From Streptomyces sp. NBC_01549 (lineage in GTDB: Bacteria > Actinomycetota > Actinomycetes > Streptomycetales > Streptomycetaceae), in contig NZ_JAPEPW010000001.1 in NCBI RefSeq assembly GCF_026339955.1, positions 620,001 through 684,000 on the forward strand: 64,000 bases of DNA, in the 5' to 3' direction. Numbering within the stretch: position 1 is the stretch's first letter; every line of letters begins with the position of its first letter. Position numbers and translations under genes: made by a program. Shown piece after piece: positions 8,290 to 17,464 of the stretch. Below the pieces are notes generated by a model. The model was given only the letters and a program-made list of their open reading frames with translations. It was not told the DNA's origin and searched no databases.

Positions 8290-9678
8290 CTACTCCGCCG
8301 ACACGACGGTCACTTGACCGATTCCGAGGGCCTTGACGGGCTCCTGGATCTGCGCGGCGTCACCGACGAGGACGGTCACCAGACGGTCCACCGGGAACGC
8401 GTTCACGGCGGCCGCGGTGGCCTCCACGGTGCCGGTCGCGGCGAGCTGCTGGTACAGCGTCGCCTGGTAGTCGTCCGGCAGGTACTGCTCGACCTGGTCC
8501 GCGAGCGTGCCCGCGACGGCCGCCGCGGTCTCGAACTTGAGGGGCGCCACCCCCACCAGGTTCTGCACGGCGATGTCGCGCTCGGCGTCCGTCAGCCCCT
8601 CGGCAGCGAGGGTGCGCAGCACCTTCCAGAGGTCGTCGAGCGCCGGGCCGGTGTTCGGGGTGTCCACGGAACCGCTGATGGCGAGCATCGCGATACCGGT
8701 TCCGTCCGGAGCGGCCCGCAGGACCTGGCCGAACGCCCGCACACCGTAGGTGTAGCCCTTCTCCTCGCGCAGGACGCGGTCCAGACGCGAGGTGAGGGTG
8801 CCGCCGAGGCAGTACGTGCCGAGCACCTGGGCGGGCCACACACGGTCGTGCCGGTCGGCGCCGACGCGGCCGATGAGCAGCTGCGTCTGGACCGCGCCGG
8901 GGCGGTCCACGATGATCACGCGGCCGGTGTCGTCGGCGGTGACCGACGGCACGGGGCGCGGCTCGCCGGACGAGCCGGTCCAGTCGCCGAGCGTCTCGGC
9001 GAGCAGCTCGTCGAGGTCCACGCCGGTCAGGTCGCCGACGATCACGGTGGTGGCCGTGGCGGGGCGCACGTGCTTGTCGTAGAAGGCGCGGACGGCCGCC
9101 GAGTCGATCTTCTGGACGGTTTCCTCGGTGCCCTGGCGCGGGCGCGACATGCGCGAGGTCGCCGGGAACAGCTCCTTGGAGAGCTCCTTGGCGGCGCGGC
9201 GGGCCGGGTTGGCCGTCTCGTGCGGGATCTCGTCGAGCCGGTTGCGCACCAGTCGCTCGACCTCGCTGTCCGCGAACGCCGGTGCCGCCAGGGCGTCGGC
9301 GAGCAGACCGAGCGCCTTGGGCAGGCGCGAGACGGGCACTTCGAGCGACAGCCGTACGCCGGGGTGGTCGGCGTGCGCGTCGAGAGTGGCGCCGCAGCGC
9401 TCCAGCTCCGCGGCGAACTCCTCGGCGGAGAGCTTGTCGGTGCCCTCGGAGAAGGCGCGCGCCATGATCGTGGCGACGCCGTCGAGGCCTGCGGGCTCGG
9501 CCTCCAGCGGCGCGGCGAGCAGCACCTCGACGGCGACGACCTGCTGGCCGGGGCGGTGGCAGCGCAGCACGGTCAGGCCGTTGTCCAGCGTGCCGCGCTC
9601 GGGCGCCGGGAAGGCCCAGGGCTTGGGCCGGCCGGCCTGGGGCTGCGGGTGGAAGTCCATGGTGGCGAGCTCGGTCAC
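8290..9678 (-). CDS. M16 family zinc-protease homologue, inactive partner subunit
   Basis: A 462-residue pitrilysin-fold protein with both M16 half-domains but without the HxxEH zinc motif: the equivalent segment reads GLDGVATIMARAFSEGT. It keeps the substrate-binding R/Y region of the second half (SRLDRVLREEKGYTYGVRAF). Heterodimeric bacterial M16B enzymes pair such a subunit with a catalytic one, here the gene immediately upstream. The GTG at 9678 overlaps that gene's stop (GTGA), so translation is coupled; an ATG at 9660 is an alternative. The frame extends further upstream only inside the neighbouring gene. Confidence 0.9.
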   Translation of the reverse strand: MTELATMDFHPQPQAGRPKPWAFPAPERGTLDNGLTVLRCHRPGQQVVAVEVLLAAPLEAEPAGLDGVATIMARAFSEGTDKLSAEEFAAELERCGATLDAHADHPGVRLSLEVPVSRLPKALGLLADALAAPAFADSEVERLVRNRLDEIPHETANPARRAAKELSKELFPATSRMSRPRQGTEETVQKIDSAAVRAFYDKHVRPATATTVIVGDLTGVDLDELLAETLGDWTGSSGEPRPVPSVTADDTGRVIIVDRPGAVQTQLLIGRVGADRHDRVWPAQVLGTYCLGGTLTSRLDRVLREEKGYTYGVRAFGQVLRAAPDGTGIAMLAISGSVDTPNTGPALDDLWKVLRTLAAEGLTDAERDIAVQNLVGVAPLKFETAAAVAGTLADQVEQYLPDDYQATLYQQLAATGTVEATAAAVNAFPVDRLVTVLVGDAAQIQEPVKALGIGQVTVVSAE

Positions 9679-11015
9679 TTCGCCGCCTCCTCGTCCTCTT
9701 CGGTGGTGTCGGCAGCGATCGGCTCGTACACGAGCACCGCGCGGTTGTCGGGGCGCAGACGGGACTTGGCGACCTCCTTGACCTCCTGGGCCGTGATGTC
9801 CAGGACGCGCTGTACGGCCGTCAGGGCGAGCTGGGGGTCGCCGAACAGGACCGCGTACCGGCACAGTTCGTCGGCGCGGCCCGCGACCGTGCCCAGCCGG
9901 TCCAGCCACTCGCGCTCCAACTGGGCCTGGGCGCGCTCCATTTCCTCGTCCGTGGGGCCCTCCTCGGCGAACCGGGCGAGCTCCTCGTCGACGGCGGACT
10001 CGATCACCGGGACCTCGACGTCACCGGACGTCTTCACGTCCAGCCAGCCCAGGGAGGGCGCTCCGGCGAGCCGCAGCACCCCGAACCCGGCCGCGACGGC
10101 GGTACGGTCGCGGCGTACGAGCCGGTTGTAGAGCCGGGACGACTCGCCGCCACCGATGATGGTGAGCGCCACGTCGGCCGCGTCGGCCGCGCGCGTGCCG
10201 TCCTCCGGGAGCCGGTAGGCGGCCATCAGGGCGCGCGCCGGGACCTCCTCCTCGACGACCTCGCGCACCTGCTCGCCGATGACCTCGGGCAGCGAGCCGT
10301 CGCGCGGGGCGGGCTTGCCGTCGTGCCCGGGGATGGAGCCGAAGTACTTCTCGACCCAGGCGAGCGTCCGCTCCGGATCGATGTCCCCGACCACGGAGAG
10401 CACCGCGTTGTTCGGCGCGTAGTAGGTGCGGAAGAAGGCGCGGGCGTCCTCCAGGGTCGCCGCGTCCAGGTCCGCCATGGACCCGATCGGGGTGTGGTGG
10501 TAGGGGTGGCCCTCGGGGTACGCGAGCGCGGTCAGCTTCTCGAAAGCGGTGCCGTAGGGCACGTTGTCGTAGCGCTGGCGGCGCTCGTTCTTGACGACGT
10601 CCCGCTGGTTCTCCATGGACTCGTCGTCGAGCGCGGCCAGCAGCGAGCCCATGCGGTCGGCCTCCAACCAGAGCGCGAGCTCCAGCTGGTGGGCGGGCAT
10701 CGTCTCGAAGTAGTTGGTGCGCTCGAAACTGGTCGTTCCGTTGAGGGAGCCACCCGCGCCCTGCACCAGTTCGAAGTGGCCGTTGCCCTTCACCTGGCCC
10801 GAGCCCTGGAACATCAAGTGCTCGAAAAGGTGAGCAAGGCCGGTACGGCCCTTGACCTCGTGCCGTGAGCCGACGTCGTACCAGAGGCACACCGCCGCGA
10901 CCGGGGTCAGATGGTCCTCGGAGAGCACCACGCGCAGGCCGTTGGCCAGGCGGTGCTCGGTCGCTGTCAGGCCGCCGGAGCCTGCCTCAGCTGTGGCCGT
11001 GTGACCCATGGGCAT
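9675..11015 (-). CDS. M16 family zinc metalloprotease, catalytic subunit
   Basis: A 446-residue insulinase-fold peptidase. The inverted zinc motif HLFEH is in GLAHLFEHLMFQG, and the distal zinc ligand Glu in VVKNERRQRYDN lies at the expected distance of about 75 residues. There is no signal peptide, so it is likely cytoplasmic. It pairs with the inactive homologue downstream (4-bp overlap). GAAGGGA sits six bases before the ATG at 11015. It is divergent from parC. Natural substrates of actinobacterial M16B pairs are not known to me. Confidence 0.93.
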   Translation of the reverse strand: MPMGHTATAEAGSGGLTATEHRLANGLRVVLSEDHLTPVAAVCLWYDVGSRHEVKGRTGLAHLFEHLMFQGSGQVKGNGHFELVQGAGGSLNGTTSFERTNYFETMPAHQLELALWLEADRMGSLLAALDDESMENQRDVVKNERRQRYDNVPYGTAFEKLTALAYPEGHPYHHTPIGSMADLDAATLEDARAFFRTYYAPNNAVLSVVGDIDPERTLAWVEKYFGSIPGHDGKPAPRDGSLPEVIGEQVREVVEEEVPARALMAAYRLPEDGTRAADAADVALTIIGGGESSRLYNRLVRRDRTAVAAGFGVLRLAGAPSLGWLDVKTSGDVEVPVIESAVDEELARFAEEGPTDEEMERAQAQLEREWLDRLGTVAGRADELCRYAVLFGDPQLALTAVQRVLDITAQEVKEVAKSRLRPDNRAVLVYEPIAADTTEEDEEAAK

Positions 11016-11294
11016 GTACGTCCCTTCGATCGCGGAAACTGCAGAATTCCTGCCGGTCCTGCCACTGTATGCAAGCGCGCCGACAGGTGGCGAAGTTCCC
11101 GCACCTCGTACGCCGAGAGCGAGAATTCCTGAGGTGGGAGGCCGGACTTCCGTTCGCCGTGAGCGATCGGAACCGGGCTCCGGGAAGCCCCTATGGACGG
11201 GTCGCGGTCGGCGTTGTCAGTGCGGCGGTCCACAATGGTGCGCGTCAGAACCCGTTCATGCCCCGGCAGAGACTGTGAAGGAGCCGCAGCAGCG

Positions 11295-13754
11295 ATGGCC
11301 CGCCGCAGCACGAAGACCCCGCCGCCCGACGACTCGTACGAGGAGAAGATCCTCGACATCGACGTCGTGGACGAGATGCAGGGCTCCTTCCTCGAATACG
11401 CGTACTCGGTCATCTATTCGCGAGCCCTGCCGGACGCCCGTGACGGCCTCAAGCCCGTGCACCGCCGCATCGTGTACCAGATGAACGAGATGGGGCTGCG
11501 CCCCGACCGCGGGTATGTGAAGTGCGCCCGCGTCGTCGGCGAGGTCATGGGTAAGCTCCACCCGCACGGCGACGCGTCGATCTACGACGCGCTGGTGCGC
11601 CTGGCCCAGCCCTTCTCCATGCGCCTGCCGCTGGTCGATGGCCACGGCAACTTCGGCTCGCTCGGCAATGACGACCCGCCGGCCGCCATGCGTTACACCG
11701 AGTGCCGGATGGCCGACGCCACGTCACTGATGACCGAGTCCATCGACGAGGACACGGTCGATTTCACGCCGAACTACGACGGCCAGGAGCAGGAGCCCGA
11801 CGTCCTCCCGGCGGCGTATCCGAACCTGCTGGTCAACGGATCGTCCGGGATCGCCGTCGGTATGGCGACGAACATGCCGCCGCACAACCTCGGCGAGGTC
11901 ATCGCGGCCGCCCGCCACCTGATCCGCTATCCGGGCGCCGACCTGGACACGCTGATGAAGTACGTACCGGGCCCCGACCTGCCCACGGGCGGCCGGATCG
12001 TCGGCCTGACCGGGATCAGGGACGCCTACGAGTCGGGCCGCGGCACCTTCAAGATCCGTGCCACGGTGGCGGTGGAGGACGTCACGGCGCGCCGCAAGGG
12101 CCTGGTCGTCACCGAGCTGCCCTTCACCGTCGGTCCGGAGAAGGTGATCAGCAAGATCAAGGACCTGGTCAACGCCAAGAAACTGCAGGGCATCGCCGAT
12201 GTGAAGGACCTCACCGACCGTTCGCACGGACTGCGACTGGTCATCGAGATCAAGAACGGCTTCGTGCCGGAGGCGGTCCTGGAGCAGCTCTACAAGCTGA
12301 CGCCGATGGAGGAGTCCTTCGGCATCAACAACGTGGCACTGGTGGACGGCCAGCCGCTCACCCTGGGCCTCAAGGAGCTCCTCGAGGTCTACCTCGACCA
12401 CCGTTTCAACGTCGTGCGCCGCCGCAGTGAGTTCCGCCGCGGCAAGAAGCGCGACCGTCTCCACCTGGTCGAGGGCCTCCTCGTCGCCCTCCTGGACATC
12501 GACGAGGTCATCCGCCTCATCCGCTCCAGCGACAACTCGGCGCAGGCGAAGGAGCGCCTCATCGAGCACTTCTCGCTCTCCGAGATCCAGACGCAGTACA
12601 TCCTGGACACGCCGCTGCGCCGTCTGACCAGGTTCGACCGCATCGAGCTGGAGTCGGAGCGCGACCGGCTCAACGGAGAGATCGACGAGCTGACCGGCAT
12701 CCTCGACTCGGACGCGGAGCTGCGCAAGCTGGTCTCCGCGGAACTGGCCGCGGTCGCCAAGAAGTTCGGCACCGACCGGCGCACGGTGCTCCTGGAGTCC
12801 GCGGGCACCCCCGCCGCGACGGTCTCTCTCCAGGTGGCCGACGACCCGTGCCGGGTGCTGCTGTCCTCGACGGGCCTGCTGGCCCGTACGGCCAATGGCG
12901 CCCCCTTCGGGGAGGCCGAGGACGCCAAGCGCACCAAGCACGACCTGATCGTCTCCGCGGTGTCGGCGACGGCCCGCGGCGAGATCGGCGCGGTCACGTC
13001 CTCGGGCCGCCTGCTCCGGCTGAACGTGATCGACCTGCCGCAGCTGCCGGAGACGGCGTCGGCGCCCAACCTCTCCGGAGGCGCGCCGATCCCGGAGTTC
13101 CTGTCCTCGCTGGAGCCGGACGAGACGGTGGTCTGTCTCACGACGCTCGACGAGTCCTCGCCCGGCCTGGCGATCGGCACCGAGCAGGGTGTCGTGAAGC
13201 GTGTGGTCCCCGACTACCCCTCGAACAAGGAGGAGTTGGAGGTCATCACCCTCAAGGACGGGGACAGGATCGTCGGCGCGGTCGAGCTGCGCACCGGCGA
13301 GGAGGACCTGGTCTTCATCACCGACGACGCCCAGCTGCTGCGCTACCAGGCCTCGCAGGTCCGCCCGCAGGGCCGGGCGGCGGGTGGCATGGCGGGCATC
13401 AAGCTCACCGAGGGCGCGAAGGTGATCTCCTTCACCGTCGTCGACCCGGCGGTGGACGCGGTGGTCTTCACGGTGGCGGGCTCGCGCGGCACCCTGGACG
13501 ACTCCGTCCAGACCACGGCCAAGCTGACGCCCTTCGACCAGTACCCGCGCAAGGGCCGCGCCACAGGTGGCGTGCGCTGCCAGCGGTTCCTCAAGGGCGA
13601 GGACTGCCTCTCGCTGGCCTGGGCGGGCGCGGCTCCGGCGCGGGCCGCGCAGAAGAACGGCACACCGGCCGAGCTGCCGGAGATCGACCCGCGCCGCGAC
13701 GGCTCGGGCGTGTCCCTGGCGAAGACGGTGTCGGTGGTGGCGGGCCCCGTGTAG
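11295..13754 (+). CDS. parC: DNA topoisomerase IV subunit A
   Basis: Breakage-reunion subunit (819 residues) that decatenates replicated chromosomes together with ParE at 33229-35352. The active-site Tyr is in [10 protein letters not shown], and the conserved [20 protein letters not shown] segment (quinolone region) precedes it. The C-terminal beta-pinwheel is present, but I do not see the QRRGGKG GyrA box, which favours ParC over GyrA. The ATG at 11295 has GAAGGAG 11 nt upstream; an in-frame GTG/ATG extension to 11193 lacks family sequence. The gene ends one base before the convergent COG0523 gene. parC and parE are 20 kb apart here. Confidence 0.95.
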   Translation: MARRSTKTPPPDDSYEEKILDIDVVDEMQGSFLEYAYSVIYSRALPDARDGLKPVHRRIVYQMNEMGLRPDRGYVKCARVVGEVMGKLHPHGDASIYDALVRLAQPFSMRLPLVDGHGNFGSLGNDDPPAAMRYTECRMADATSLMTESIDEDTVDFTPNYDGQEQEPDVLPAAYPNLLVNGSSGIAVGMATNMPPHNLGEVIAAARHLIRYPGADLDTLMKYVPGPDLPTGGRIVGLTGIRDAYESGRGTFKIRATVAVEDVTARRKGLVVTELPFTVGPEKVISKIKDLVNAKKLQGIADVKDLTDRSHGLRLVIEIKNGFVPEAVLEQLYKLTPMEESFGINNVALVDGQPLTLGLKELLEVYLDHRFNVVRRRSEFRRGKKRDRLHLVEGLLVALLDIDEVIRLIRSSDNSAQAKERLIEHFSLSEIQTQYILDTPLRRLTRFDRIELESERDRLNGEIDELTGILDSDAELRKLVSAELAAVAKKFGTDRRTVLLESAGTPAATVSLQVADDPCRVLLSSTGLLARTANGAPFGEAEDAKRTKHDLIVSAVSATARGEIGAVTSSGRLLRLNVIDLPQLPETASAPNLSGGAPIPEFLSSLEPDETVVCLTTLDESSPGLAIGTEQGVVKRVVPDYPSNKEELEVITLKDGDRIVGAVELRTGEEDLVFITDDAQLLRYQASQVRPQGRAAGGMAGIKLTEGAKVISFTVVDPAVDAVVFTVAGSRGTLDDSVQTTAKLTPFDQYPRKGRATGGVRCQRFLKGEDCLSLAWAGAAPARAAQKNGTPAELPEIDPRRDGSGVSLAKTVSVVAGPV

Positions 13755-13755
13755 A

Positions 13756-14925
13756 TCAACCGGTCTCTTCGAGACCGTCGGGCTCCTCGTCCTGTACGTG
13801 GGCGTCCTGAACCTGGCCGTCCTGAACGTGGTTGTCCTGAACGTAGCGGAGGACGCCCCACATGCTGTGTTCGTCGGCGTGTGGGGCGTCCTCTTCGCAC
13901 GCCTCCAGTTCCTTGCCGAGGGCGGGCGCGTCGATGCCCGAGCCGATGAGCACGAGCTGTGTCAGCCGCACGTCGGAGGCGGCCCAGGGCTCCGGGTAGA
14001 AGCGCAGGAACCGCCCGACGGCGTGCACGGAGTAGCGGTTGCGGTGGTCGTGGGCGCCGAAGTCGACGTACCCCTTGATGCGGTAGAGCCCTTCGGGCCT
14101 GCTGTCGAGGAAGTCCATCAACTTCCGGGGCTCGAGCGGCACTTCGGAGGTGAAGGACAGCGATTCGTAGGCGGAGTGCAGGTGGTCGTGGTGCCCGTGG
14201 GGATCGCCCTCGTCGTGCCGGTGGAGGTCGTCGAAGGACAGCTGCCCGATACGCTCCTCGTTCGGCCTGCGGTCGAAGAGGAACTCGGGGTCCACCCGGC
14301 CGTAGGTGGCCGGCACGACGGCGGCCCGGTCGACGAGCTCCCGTACGGTGCGCAGCACGCGCTCGCCGTCGTCGGCGCGGTCGATCTTGTTGACGACGAC
14401 GAGGTCGGCGAGGGCGAGATGCCGGTCGATCTCAGGATGCTTCTCGCGCGTACCGTCGAACTCGGCCGCGTCGACCACCTCGACGAGCCCGCCGTAGACG
14501 ATCCGGGGATGCTCACTGGCCAGCACCATCCGCACGAGCTCCTGGGGCTCGGCGAGGCCGCTCGCCTCGATGACGATGACGTCGATACGGGCCGAGGGCC
14601 GGGTCAGCCGCTCGAGATACTCGTCGAGCTCGCTCGCGTCAACTGCGCAGCACAGGCATCCGTTTCCCAGCGAGACGGTCGAGTCGCCGAGCGCCCCGGC
14701 CACGGCCATCGCGTCGATCTCGATCGCCCCGAAGTCGTTGACGACGGCGCCGATACGGCTGCCTCCGCCGCGGTGCAGGAGGTGGTTGAGCAGGGTGGTC
14801 TTTCCTGAGCCGAGGAAGCCGGCGAGGACGATGACCGGGATCTGCGTGGCGGAAGTCACCTCGATGGAGACCTGGTCACGGGTGCTCTGGTCGGTGGGGA
14901 CCTGCTGCGGGCTTGGCTGGCTCAA
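13756..14925 (-). CDS. COG0523 (CobW/YciC-like) G3E GTPase, putative metallochaperone
   Basis: A 389-residue G3E GTPase. P-loop GFLGSGKTT, metal-binding CxCC motif in GNGCLCCAV, switch region EASGLAEP, NKID specificity motif, a His-rich insert (RHDEGDPHGHHDHLH) and a C-terminal CobW_C domain with HAVGRFLRFYPEPW. Family members deliver Zn or Co to proteins, often under Zur control. No vitamin B12 genes adjoin, so Zn is more likely, but this is inference. I chose the TTG at 14925 because AAAGAGGT precedes it by seven bases and no better ATG exists. The last residues are a VQDxx repeat (see separate entry). Confidence 0.9.
   Translation of the reverse strand: MSQPSPQQVPTDQSTRDQVSIEVTSATQIPVIVLAGFLGSGKTTLLNHLLHRGGGSRIGAVVNDFGAIEIDAMAVAGALGDSTVSLGNGCLCCAVDASELDEYLERLTRPSARIDVIVIEASGLAEPQELVRMVLASEHPRIVYGGLVEVVDAAEFDGTREKHPEIDRHLALADLVVVNKIDRADDGERVLRTVRELVDRAAVVPATYGRVDPEFLFDRRPNEERIGQLSFDDLHRHDEGDPHGHHDHLHSAYESLSFTSEVPLEPRKLMDFLDSRPEGLYRIKGYVDFGAHDHRNRYSVHAVGRFLRFYPEPWAASDVRLTQLVLIGSGIDAPALGKELEACEEDAPHADEHSMWGVLRYVQDNHVQDGQVQDAHVQDEEPDGLEETG
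13789..13848 (-). repeat. Four 15-bp tandem repeats encoding a VQDxx tail
   Basis: Units GTCCTGTACGTGGGC, GTCCTGAACCTGGCC, GTCCTGAACGTGGTT and GTCCTGAACGTAGCG on the plus strand encode, on the minus strand, VQDNH-VQDGQ-VQDAH-VQDEE at the C-terminus of the COG0523 GTPase. Confidence 0.9.
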
Positions 14926-15249
14926 CGGGCGACCTCTTTCACACCGACGCGTGCACCGGCTCATGAACCGGCTCTTGGGCGAGGACGGCTCGTAGACCGG
15001 CGCTCGTACGGGGAATGACTGCCGACCAAGGATACGAGCGGGAGGAATCCGCGCGAAGTGAACGATTGTTAGCGGCGCTCGCGGGGCACACGTTGGGCAT
15101 GGCGCCGGGAAACGCGACCCGCACTTCCCTCCGTGCGCCTCCTCTCCGCCGATCAGAGCCGCTCGGTGACATCAGGAAATGCCAAGCACCACGAAGTATC
15201 GATTCCCCCCGTTATGTTTTCCGCGGTCCTGCAAGAGGGCCGCTGGCCT

Positions 15250-15400
15250 CCGGGCCCGGCATGACTGTGTCCCCCTGTCGAAGGCATGACCTGGGGGGTG
15301 GTGTCACCGGGCCCGGGAGGTGCCGTCGGAGACGCTGATGAGAGGTCCGGCCACCACCCGGTCCGGCGCAATGCCGGACAGCTCGCGGGCGGCAGGTCTG
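15250..15400 (+). other. Structured 5' noncoding region of the IS110 element, candidate bridge-RNA locus
   Basis: CCGGGCCCGG at 15250-15259 recurs at 15307-15316 and, being self-complementary, can close a stem over a 47-nt loop. That loop contains a CCCCC/GGGGGG inner pairing and two copies of GGCATGAC. A second hairpin, GTCCGGC-GCAAT-GCCGGAC, lies at 15361-15379. IS110-group elements encode their bridge RNA in the noncoding end upstream of the transposase, so position and foldability fit. No covariance check was possible. Confidence 0.4.
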
Positions 15401-15469
15401 CATAACGTGGATGCGCGCGTACGACACCACCGCCGAGGCCGGCACGTTCAACTCTCCTGGAAGGGCGCG

Positions 15470-16686
15470 ATGTTCGACACCGAAGACGTGGGCGTGTTCC
15501 TCGGCCTGGACGTCGGAAAGAGCTCTCATCACGGGCACGGGCTGACTCCGGCCGGCAAGAAGGTCTTCGACAAGCAGCTGCCCAACAGCGAGCCGAAACT
15601 GCGGGCCGTGTTCGACAAACTGGCCGCGAAGTTCGGCACCGTACTGGTGATCGTGGACCAGCCCGCATCCATCGGAGCCCTCCCGCTCACGGTCGCCCGG
15701 GACGCGGGCTGCAAGGTTGCCTACCTGCCCGGACTCGCAATGCGGCGGATCGCCGACCTGTATCCGGGCGAGGCCAAGACCGATGCGAAGGACGCTGCGG
15801 TCATCGCGGATGCGGCCCGCACCATGCCGCACACCCTGCGCTCGCTGGAACTCACCGACGCGATCACCGCCGAACTCACGGTCCTCGTCGGCTTCGACCA
15901 GGACCTCGCGGCCGAGGCCACCCGCACGTCCAACCGGATACGCGGCCTGCTCACCCAGTTCCACCCCAGCCTGGAGCGCGTCCTGGGCCCTCGCCTCGAC
16001 CACCAGGCCGTCACCTGGCTGCTGGAGCGCTACGGTTCCCCCGCCGCACTGCGCAAGGCCGGCCGCCGCAGACTCGTCGAGGTCATCCGGCCCAAGGCCC
16101 CGCGCATGGCCGCGCGGCTGATCGACGAGGTCTTCGACGCCCTCGACGAGCAGACCGTGGTCGTGCCCGGGACCGGCACCCTCGACATCGTGATCCCGTC
16201 CCTGGCCCACTCCCTGGCCGCCGTCCACGAACAGCGCCGGGCCCTGGAAGCCCAGATCAACGCCCTGCTGGAGGCCCACCCTCTTCCCCCGTCCTGACGT
16301 CGATGCCTGGCGTCGGCGTCAGGACCGCCGCAGTCCTGCTCGTCACCGTCGGCGACGGCACCAGCTTCCCGAGCGCCGCCCACCTGGCCTCCTACGCCGG
16401 ACTCGCCCCGACCACGAAGTCGTCGGGAACCTCGATCCACGGCGAACACGCACCCCGAGGCGGAAACCGCCAGCTCAAGCGCGCCATGTTCCTCTCCGCC
16501 TTCGCCTGCATGAACGCCGATCCCGCCTCCCGCACCTACTACGACCGCCAGCGAGCCCGCGGCAAAACCCACACCCAGGCCCTCCTCCGCCTCGCCCGCC
16601 AACGCATCAGCGTCCTGTTCGCCATGCTCCGCGACGGCACCTTCTACGAATCCCGCACGCCCGCGGACGTCGAGCTCGCCGCATGA
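15470..16686 (+). pseudogene. IS110 family transposase, split by a one-base frameshift
   Basis: First frame (15470-16297, 275 residues): RuvC-like DEDD domain with FLGLDVGKSSHH and KTDAKDAAVIAD, then the helical linker. It stops at HPLPPS. Second frame (16303-16686, 127 residues): MPGVGVRTAAVLL, the helix-hairpin-helix, then the C-terminal catalytic Ser region (SYAGLAPTTKSSG, RGGNRQLKRA). Inserting one C in the C run at 16286-16290 joins the frames as HPLPPVLTSMPGVGV, the continuity expected for the family. So this is either an inactivated copy, a sequencing error in a homopolymer, or a -1 frameshift product. Start: the ATG at 15470 follows GGAAGGG. Confidence 0.85.
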
Positions 16687-16719
16687 CCCCAGCAAGACCG
16701 AACCATCCCAAACCCGACA

Positions 16720-16752
16720 GGGGTGCCTTGACGAAGGACATAGAGGCACCCC
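16720..16752 (+). terminator. Hairpin after the IS110 transposase
   Basis: GGGGTGCCT (16720-16728) pairs with AGGCACCCC (16744-16752) around a 15-nt loop. It is likely a terminator or right-end structure of the element. Confidence 0.6.
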
Positions 16753-17079
16753 CCCCCGCGAGGGCCCGCCCAGATCGCCGGAGGGAACCAGGCTGGCCAA
16801 GTGACGGATGACCTACCACCTGTCGATAAATTGATACATCCAGGCGATCCGCACCTGCCGCACTTTGCGGACACCCGGCTTAACACCCGGGTAGCCTGCC
16901 CGCAGTCCGCTCCGGAACAGGCACATGGACCAGCGCGGCACTTCTCTGAGCAAGGCGGCGTCCCCACAAGGGCAGCCCACTCATGAGCGCCCCGCTGGAC
17001 ACGAGAACAAGGCCATCAGCCCTGGCCGCGTCCAGCGCACCCTCACGGCCCATCCCCCCGACTGAACCAGGACCCGCCG
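16753..17079. other. Gene-free stretch between IS110 and a small hypothetical gene
   Basis: About 330 nt in which I see no convincing gene. A 61-codon frame beginning at 16801 has no recognisable sequence and no ribosome-binding site. Base composition is less extreme than in neighbouring genes, consistent with accessory DNA. Confidence 0.5.
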
Positions 17080-17316
17080 TTGAAGATCGTGCGTCGACTC
17101 GGAGACTCCCCTCGGGAGCGCAACTGCGCCACTGGGCAAACCTGCCCTGACATCTTCGAACTGAGCGACGGAAACTTCGCCGTCATCGGTACGGAAGCCA
17201 CAGCCGATCTCGAGAGCGAACTACCGCCCGACTCCGCGCGTGCAGACTACGAGCGCATCGTCATCATCACCCGGGAAACTCTCGTCCGCGCGAAGGCCGA
17301 CATTCCGGCCGCGTGA
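17080..17316 (+). CDS. Small conserved actinobacterial hypothetical protein
   Basis: 78 residues, starting at TTG (17080) behind AGGA. The core CATGQTCPDIFELSDGNFAVIGTEAT resembles a small family I remember from Streptomyces accessory loci, often near XRE regulators and DUF6879 or DUF397 proteins; none of those is adjacent here. Two Cys residues (NCATGQTCPDIFE) are its most conserved-looking feature. Function unknown. Confidence 0.65.
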   Translation: MKIVRRLGDSPRERNCATGQTCPDIFELSDGNFAVIGTEATADLESELPPDSARADYERIVIITRETLVRAKADIPAA

Positions 17317-17336
17317 GTGAGACGGACCCCTGGCTC

Positions 17337-17377
17337 GGACAACGGTCTGCCACTGCAATAGTGACAGGCCGTTGTCC
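17337..17377 (+). terminator. Hairpin terminator after the 78-residue protein gene
   Basis: GGACAACGG (17337-17345) pairs with CCGTTGTCC (17369-17377). Inner CTG/CAG and CACT/AGTG pairs flank a GCAAT loop. Confidence 0.65.
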
Positions 17378-17464
17378 AGCGGGATCCCTGCTTGTCGCGA
17401 TGATGAAGACCCGCGAAGATGGTGCTCCGTCGCGCAGTGAGGCTCCACAGCACCAGGGGGACGG

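Larger units (their letters stand above)
15200..16760 (+). mobile_element. IS110-family insertion sequence (boundaries uncertain)
   Basis: Contains a DEDD-type transposase gene (frameshifted) preceded by about 270 nt of structured noncoding DNA and followed by a hairpin. IS110 elements lack terminal inverted repeats and usually make no target duplication, so the ends cannot be fixed from one copy. The limits given are where the neighbouring CobW promoter region and downstream hypothetical region appear to end. It is the only mobile element I found in the window. Confidence 0.7.

Noticed and set aside
11043..11131. Two copies of AGAATTCCTG, 79 bp apart, in the M16/parC divergent promoter region
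   Set aside because: Too short and too far apart to call an operator without comparative data.
11724..12941. Long minus-strand frame opposite parC
   Set aside because: Shadow of parC with no domain sequence.
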